9,909 nucleotides of DNA from Nitrospirota bacterium. GTDB taxonomy: Bacteria; NPL-UPA2; JAGMAN01. Below are positions 6,137 to 9,909 of this stretch, piece after piece. Positions within the stretch are counted from its first letter, which is position 1. The number at the start of each line of letters is the position of its first letter. The stretch spans positions 1-9,909 of the forward strand of contig JAUWHM010000050.1 in the NCBI GenBank assembly GCA_030605915.1. The letters run 5' to 3'. The notes under the pieces were generated by a model that did no database searches, had not been told where the DNA came from, and was given only the letters and a program-made list of their open reading frames with translations. A program made the translations under genes and the position numbers.

Positions 6137-6142
6137 AATCAG

Positions 6143-6151
6143 TCACCTCCT
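6143..6151 (-). promoter_or_regulatory. Strong ribosome binding site, AGGAGGTGA
   Basis: Read on the minus strand this is a 9-base match to the anti-Shine-Dalgarno sequence, 6 bases from the GTG at 6136. It decides the otherwise doubtful GTG start of the coiled-coil gene. Confidence 0.8.
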
Positions 6152-6180
6152 CTTTCAATCTCACCTTTTACCCAACTGCA

Positions 6181-6210
6181 ATAATATCACCGAGTTTAGC
6201 TAATTGTCAA
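6181..6210 (-). promoter_or_regulatory. Near-consensus promoter of the coiled-coil/hydrolase/nitroreductase operon
   Basis: On the minus strand TTGACA (6205-6210) and TATTAT (6181-6186) are separated by 18 bases. Transcription should start near 6174, giving a leader of about 38 bases. The same strand downstream of lptD has no clear terminator, so read-through from lptD is also possible. Confidence 0.75.
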
Positions 6211-6229
6211 CATTTTTACAGGTCAGGAG

Positions 6230-6250
6230 CCTTTTGCCTGAGAGTTTCCC
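6230..6250 (-). other. Fragment resembling the 3' core of a glycine riboswitch
   Basis: On the minus strand this stretch contains GAAACTCTCAGGCAAAAGG, very close to the conserved 3' part of glycine-binding aptamers. The 5' half of the aptamer (GGAGAG and the CCGAAGGAGCAA part) is not visible in the about 50 bases back to the lptD stop, and the operon promoter lies downstream of it. It therefore looks like a remnant or coincidence, not a working switch. Confidence 0.2.
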
Positions 6251-6296
6251 AGCCACATTACCAAATCAAGGATATTTTTAAATACTCTGAAAATTG

Positions 6297-8483
6297 TTAT
6301 TTGATTGGGATCTCCAGCGGTCGCCAGGGGGCAGCCTTTAATCGGAAGGCAAGGAAGATGGTTACCTCATCCTCTTTGTCCTTCCTCCACTCCCTCTGCA
6401 CAAAGAGCTGCCCTTCCCAGCAGTGAAGGTCACGAGTAACGGCTATTCTCCATTCTTCGTGATGACTACTTATTCTCCAGTCCGTTGTCCTGTCGTGGTC
6501 ACCGCTCCAGTCGTAGCGGTCATAGAGTTCTATTTTCCACTTGGGATTTATCTGCCAGGCAGTCGTTATCTCCGTATCAAAGTTCCTTCTTCCCCCCTCC
6601 GGGTCATAGTAATTCGTTCCCAGGCTAATACTCCAATTCTCCTCGGTCCAACCAAAACCGGTGGAGAATTTGTTCAACCTGCCCGAATTGACATCATAGG
6701 CTGCTTCTCCGTCAAAAGATAACTTTTCAATTGGTCGAATCTCCAGATCACCCACTAAATCTCCCCAGGCATGATGTCCCATGCCAAGAAATTCCCTGTT
6801 CCGGTAAAATTGGCTGCTTAGAGTAAAAGTAGCTAATTCCCTTGTTCCATTAGCCTCTTTCCCCATCAATCTATTGATGAGTTCTAAGTCAATATAATCC
6901 TTCTCAGTGGAAAGTGTCTCACAGAAGGAAAGGAGGTCCTCTCGATTCTTAGTTGGTTCAGGAGAATAGTAATAGGTTAACCTGGGCTGAATTAAATGCC
7001 TCATCTGGATTTTCCTCGGCTGAAAGATAGGACTGTATATAGTTGTATTCATTCCCAAACTCAATTCATAGTTTCCCATCCACCGATTCCGGTCATAGTT
7101 CCTGTCTTTGTTGTACCAGAATCCTCGTCCCCCTATAGCCGGCTCATAGCGGAGCCATCTGAGGCGGCTCGGCCTGGAAATTTCCAGATGTCCATCCGCC
7201 TGGGAGGCTTCCTCCTTATCACCCGGCGTATCGTCTCCCTGGGGAGCCTGATGAAAATAGGTAAAGCCACTGTCGCAGTCCCAATAGAAGGAGGAGCGGC
7301 CCAGTCTCTGTCTGTTCAGGTCGAAGGATATTTCTGGCAGTTTCTCGGTAACCACTCCCACGTAGTCATTTATTCGCTTCCGGAAGTAGGCCTCCAGTGT
7401 ATAATCTGGTTTTGATTTCGTTATGGAAAGGGAGCCCTCCGGACTCTGGTCTTCCAATTCCTCTCTTGTGATGAATCTCCTCCACATCTCTTCGTCCTCG
7501 TAATCGGTATTAAAGTTAGCATCGCTGAACTTATCTATTCTGAGGAGACCGACAGTGTCCTTGGAAAATTTCTGCCGGTGCCTGATGTGCAGTTTCCAGC
7601 GGTCAGTATGAAGGGTATCAGAAGGACTATACCACTTCCCTCCTTCTTCATCCCAAAGAAGTTCTCTTTCGTCTATAAAGTAGCCGTAAAGGAAGCCACT
7701 TCCCTCTCCTCTGTTAGTAGTAAATCGATAGTGAGTGTCAAAGCCCTTTCCAATTCCTAATCGCTCGATATAGTCAAGATAGATTCTGCCCCGCAGCTTT
7801 GGATTCACATACCAGTTATAGTGAGTGAGGACGAACCATCCCTTTTTGGAATCATGCCCGATAGGCCACATGATAAACCCGTAGGGAACACTTTTGAGAG
7901 ATCTGCGGTAAATCGGGAGGTAAAAGAGAGGAACATTCCTCACCAGGAAGGTAGTATGGTAGGCCCAGAATCTCTTTTTCGGGTAAACCTTCATTCGCCT
8001 GGCTGTGAACCGATAGTGCGGTTCGGGTAGGTCACAAGTAGTGAAGGAGCCCCTTTGCAGGTGATACTCACCCTCAGCTACCTTTACCATTCTTTCCCCC
8101 TTACAGAACCAGGGGTCCAGGAATGAGTAGGGTTTCGTCAGGATTCCTTTCTCAGTCTTCAAATTGTAAAGAAGACTCTCCCCATGAAACTCCTCACCCT
8201 CCTCGTAAAGAATGACATTTCCTTCAGCAAAGACCTTTTCTTCCTCCAAATCATACTTGACCCAGTCTGCTTTCACTCTCATACCTTTCTGCCTGATGTC
8301 CACATTCCCCTGACCAATAATGACTTGTTCCTCCTGGCGGTACTCTAACTGGTCAGCATGTAATATCTCAACTGGCACCTCTTCTCCCAAACAAGAAAAC
8401 TTTATAACCACATAGGCCACAGAGCTTAATAGGAGAACACAGAGAAATAATATAAAATTTTTTCTTGTTTTTACTCTCTTCAT
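6297..8483 (-). CDS. lptD: LPS-assembly outer-membrane protein LptD
   Basis: This 728-residue protein has an N-terminal hydrophobic export segment (10-30). An LptA/OstA-like jellyroll at about 37-115 follows, with repeated A-D-x-L-x-Y and G-x-G-N-V-D/I-L-Y strands (for example H-A-D-Q-L-E-Y and A-E-G-N-V-I-L-Y). The signature F-T-T-C-D-L-P-E-P-H-Y-R-F (147-159) and V-R-N-V-P-L-F-Y-L-P-I-Y (181-192) begin the C-terminal barrel domain, which is rich in alternating aromatic strands. LptD forms the outer-membrane gate that, with LptE, inserts LPS delivered by the LptA bridge. C127 and C150 could make disulphides, but the pairing is not clear. Length is typical. ATG 8483 is preceded only by a weak GAGAAAG site, and a 13-bp inverted repeat brackets the start. 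No promoter was identified with confidence. C31 does not fit a lipobox. Confidence 0.92.
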   Translation of the reverse strand: MKRVKTRKNFILFLCVLLLSSVAYVVIKFSCLGEEVPVEILHADQLEYRQEEQVIIGQGNVDIRQKGMRVKADWVKYDLEEEKVFAEGNVILYEEGEEFHGESLLYNLKTEKGILTKPYSFLDPWFCKGERMVKVAEGEYHLQRGSFTTCDLPEPHYRFTARRMKVYPKKRFWAYHTTFLVRNVPLFYLPIYRRSLKSVPYGFIMWPIGHDSKKGWFVLTHYNWYVNPKLRGRIYLDYIERLGIGKGFDTHYRFTTNRGEGSGFLYGYFIDERELLWDEEGGKWYSPSDTLHTDRWKLHIRHRQKFSKDTVGLLRIDKFSDANFNTDYEDEEMWRRFITREELEDQSPEGSLSITKSKPDYTLEAYFRKRINDYVGVVTEKLPEISFDLNRQRLGRSSFYWDCDSGFTYFHQAPQGDDTPGDKEEASQADGHLEISRPSRLRWLRYEPAIGGRGFWYNKDRNYDRNRWMGNYELSLGMNTTIYSPIFQPRKIQMRHLIQPRLTYYYSPEPTKNREDLLSFCETLSTEKDYIDLELINRLMGKEANGTRELATFTLSSQFYRNREFLGMGHHAWGDLVGDLEIRPIEKLSFDGEAAYDVNSGRLNKFSTGFGWTEENWSISLGTNYYDPEGGRRNFDTEITTAWQINPKWKIELYDRYDWSGDHDRTTDWRISSHHEEWRIAVTRDLHCWEGQLFVQREWRKDKEDEVTIFLAFRLKAAPWRPLEIPIK

Positions 8484-8517
8484 GTCTTTCTCATTAGTAT
8501 TCTCTCTCTGTGTTCTC
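8433..8517. repeat. 13-bp perfect inverted repeat bracketing the lptD start
   Basis: GAGAACACAGAGA (8433-8445, inside the lptD coding region) is the exact reverse complement of TCTCTGTGTTCTC (8505-8517, upstream of it). The 59-base loop holds the ribosome site and start codon. The upstream arm is itself part of a 9-base-period repeat, CTCTGTGTT then CTCTGTGG (8506-8522), and CCACAGAG also occurs at 8417-8424. In lptD mRNA the arms could pair and hide the start region. Confidence 0.7.
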
Positions 8518-8535
8518 TGTGGTCAGTTTATACTC

Positions 8536-8566
8536 AAAAAAGCCTCAGTCTACGGCACTGAGGCTT
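8536..8566 (-). terminator. Intrinsic terminator after the E2 gene
   Basis: AGCCTCAGT (8541-8549) pairs with ACTGAGGCT (8557-8565) around a 7-base loop, extendable by one A-T pair to 10 bp. On the minus strand the stem is followed by six T residues. It lies 42 bases after the E2 stop and separates that gene from lptD. Confidence 0.9.
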
Positions 8567-8607
8567 GAATATAATATTTTCAACCGGGGCCTCTCAACGG
8601 CGCTCCT

Positions 8608-9783
8608 TTACCATTCTCCCCTCTCTAATATCTCCTTTACCCTGGCCAAAAACTGGGCCGCTACTTGACCATCCACCACCCGGTGGTCAACAGAGAGAGT
8701 CAGTTTCATTAAATGCCTTATAGCCACTTTTCCTTCCACTACGGCTGGTCTTTCCAAAATAGCTCCTACCCCTAAGATAGCTGACTGCGGCTGATTGATG
8801 ATGGGAAGGAAATTTTCCACCCCGAACATTCCCAGGTTGGAGATAGTGAAGGTAGCCCCGCCATATTCATCAGATTTAAGTTTCATCTCCTTGGCCCTGG
8901 AAACCAGTGATTCAGTCCGGGAAGCTATCTCCTCCAAAGTCATCTCATCAGCCTTTCTGAGGACAGGAACGATTAGTCCTTCATCTAAAGCGACAGCAAT
9001 ACCAATGTTAATATCTTCGTTAACTGTGATTCCCTTTTCACCCCAACTGGACTTAACTTCAGGCAAATTTTTTAGGGCAAGAGAAACTGCCCTAGTCAAA
9101 ATATGACTATAGGACAGCGGAACGTCGCCCTTGCCTTTGATTTGAGCCAGGATTTCCCTCCTCTTGATAACTGCTCCCGTCATATCCACCTCAATGGTAA
9201 CATAATAATGAGGGACGGTCTTCTTCGATGCACTCATTGCCTCGGCAATGGCCCGGCGCATTGGACTCACCGGACTAATTTTCCCTTCTCTTTCCTCCTT
9301 CCTCTTTCCCCTTTCCCCTGCCTTTAATACATTCTCCCTGGTAATCCTTCCTCCTGGTCCGGTGCCCACAACCTGAGTTAAATCTATGCCTTTCTCCTGC
9401 GCTAACTTCTTAGCTAAAGGCGAAGCCTTGACCCGAACCTCAGCTGCGGGGCGTCCTTTCGCATGAGGAATCCCCTCAGTCTCAGGAGCCACGGCAACTG
9501 GTTCTCGCTCTACCGTCTCCACCTTTAGCTCTGGCAGTTCCTCATCTAACTCACCAATGAGGGCAATCACCTGGGTCACGGGCACCGTCTGCCCTTCCTG
9601 AGCTAATATCTTACGCAACACACCTCGGGCATAGGACTCTACTTCCAGGGTAGCCTTATCAGTCGTTATCTCTAATAAAATATCGCCCTTCTCCACCTTA
9701 TCCCCTTCTTTCTTAATCCATCGCTCAATGACTCCCTCTTCCATCGTCTGCCCCAACTTGGGCATTATCACCTTACTGACCAT
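8608..9783 (-). CDS. pdhC: 2-oxo-acid dehydrogenase E2, dihydrolipoamide acyltransferase
   Basis: From ATG 9783 the protein has 391 residues. A TTG two codons upstream is also in frame but lies too close to the GGAGG site at 9791-9795. Domains run in standard order: an N-terminal lipoyl domain (about 1-78) with lipoylated K43 in E-I-T-T-D-K-A-T-L-E; a charged linker; a peripheral-subunit-binding domain (about 117-155) with V-K-A-S-P-L-A-K-K-L-A; and the catalytic core from about 172, with H367-R-V-V-D371-G near the C-terminus. It passes the acyl group from E1 to CoA, most likely acetyl in pyruvate dehydrogenase; acetoin or branched-chain complexes are alternatives. Having its own promoter, and with no E1 gene seen within 120 bases upstream, it may be expressed apart from E1 or lie at the end of a cluster. 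The symbol pdhC is tentative. Confidence 0.9.
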   Translation of the reverse strand: MVSKVIMPKLGQTMEEGVIERWIKKEGDKVEKGDILLEITTDKATLEVESYARGVLRKILAQEGQTVPVTQVIALIGELDEELPELKVETVEREPVAVAPETEGIPHAKGRPAAEVRVKASPLAKKLAQEKGIDLTQVVGTGPGGRITRENVLKAGERGKRKEEREGKISPVSPMRRAIAEAMSASKKTVPHYYVTIEVDMTGAVIKRREILAQIKGKGDVPLSYSHILTRAVSLALKNLPEVKSSWGEKGITVNEDINIGIAVALDEGLIVPVLRKADEMTLEEIASRTESLVSRAKEMKLKSDEYGGATFTISNLGMFGVENFLPIINQPQSAILGVGAILERPAVVEGKVAIRHLMKLTLSVDHRVVDGQVAAQFLARVKEILERGEW

Positions 9784-9808
9784 AGTCAAACCTCCAAATC
9801 TTATAGTT

Positions 9809-9836
9809 CTTATAGTATATAAGCACCCACTATCAA
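9809..9836 (-). promoter_or_regulatory. Candidate promoter of the E2 gene
   Basis: On the minus strand TTGATA (9831-9836), a 16-base spacer and TATAAG (9809-9814) give a good sigma-70 match. A second TATAAG lies 9 bases downstream (9800-9805), so start selection may be duplicated. No other gene is visible between 9790 and 9909. Confidence 0.6.
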
Positions 9837-9909
9837 AAGTTTATGTGTACATAGTGTAATCTCAAAGTCTCAAGAAGGCTTTTTTGTTTTGCGTCCATTT
9901 AGGACTGAC

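Noticed and set aside
8385..8400. Lipoprotein signal (C31) at the LptD N-terminus
   Set aside because: The residues before C31 (I-K-F-S) do not fit a lipobox, and LptD is not normally a lipoprotein.
6423..9327. Long plus-strand open frames opposite lptD and the E2 gene
   Set aside because: They lie antisense to clearly conserved proteins, have no ribosome sites, and their translations look non-protein-like.
9865..9895. T-rich stretch after AAGAAGGC as a terminator
   Set aside because: The stem would be at most about six weak pairs including a G-T, so it is not supported.
1..9909. CRISPR array, tRNA, rRNA or transposase
   Set aside because: No regularly spaced repeats, no recognisable RNA gene and no transposase motifs were found on either strand by reading.

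Overview
The window looks like chromosomal DNA from a Gram-negative-type (diderm) bacterium outside the well-studied groups. The main evidence is an LptD outer-membrane LPS assembly protein on the minus strand, plus an iron-type alcohol dehydrogenase and a sugar aminotransferase that resemble the KdnB/KdnA pair, which makes 8-amino-Kdo for the LPS inner core. Ribosome sites are strong GGAGG types and several promoters are close to sigma-70 consensus. I cannot name the taxon from sequence alone.

Layout, left half (plus strand, 1-4799). A hypothetical protein, probably truncated by the window edge, is followed by a small gene broken by one extra G. Next is a repeat-rich spacer and a degraded VapBC-type toxin-antitoxin locus, with the ribbon-helix-helix antitoxin intact and the PIN toxin reduced to 32 codons. 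Then come the alcohol dehydrogenase (probable kdnB), a complete hicB-hicA module with a near-consensus promoter, and the DegT-family aminotransferase (probable kdnA). The two Kdo8N genes are therefore separated by a toxin-antitoxin module, and each has toxin-antitoxin sequence directly upstream.

Right half (minus strand, 9789 down to 4802). Reading in the direction of transcription: a 2-oxo-acid dehydrogenase E2 acyltransferase with its own promoter and a clear intrinsic terminator; lptD, whose start codon is bracketed by a 13-bp inverted repeat; then a promoter driving three packed genes, namely a small membrane-anchored coiled-coil protein, a nicotinamidase-like cysteine hydrolase and an FMN nitroreductase. 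The nitroreductase and kdnA converge with 2 bp between stop codons.

Functional theme: LPS core modification (kdnB, kdnA) and LPS export (lptD) sit near central carbon metabolism (E2) and a small redox or NAD-related operon, and mobile toxin-antitoxin modules have remodelled the left half. No rRNA, tRNA, CRISPR array or insertion sequence was seen.
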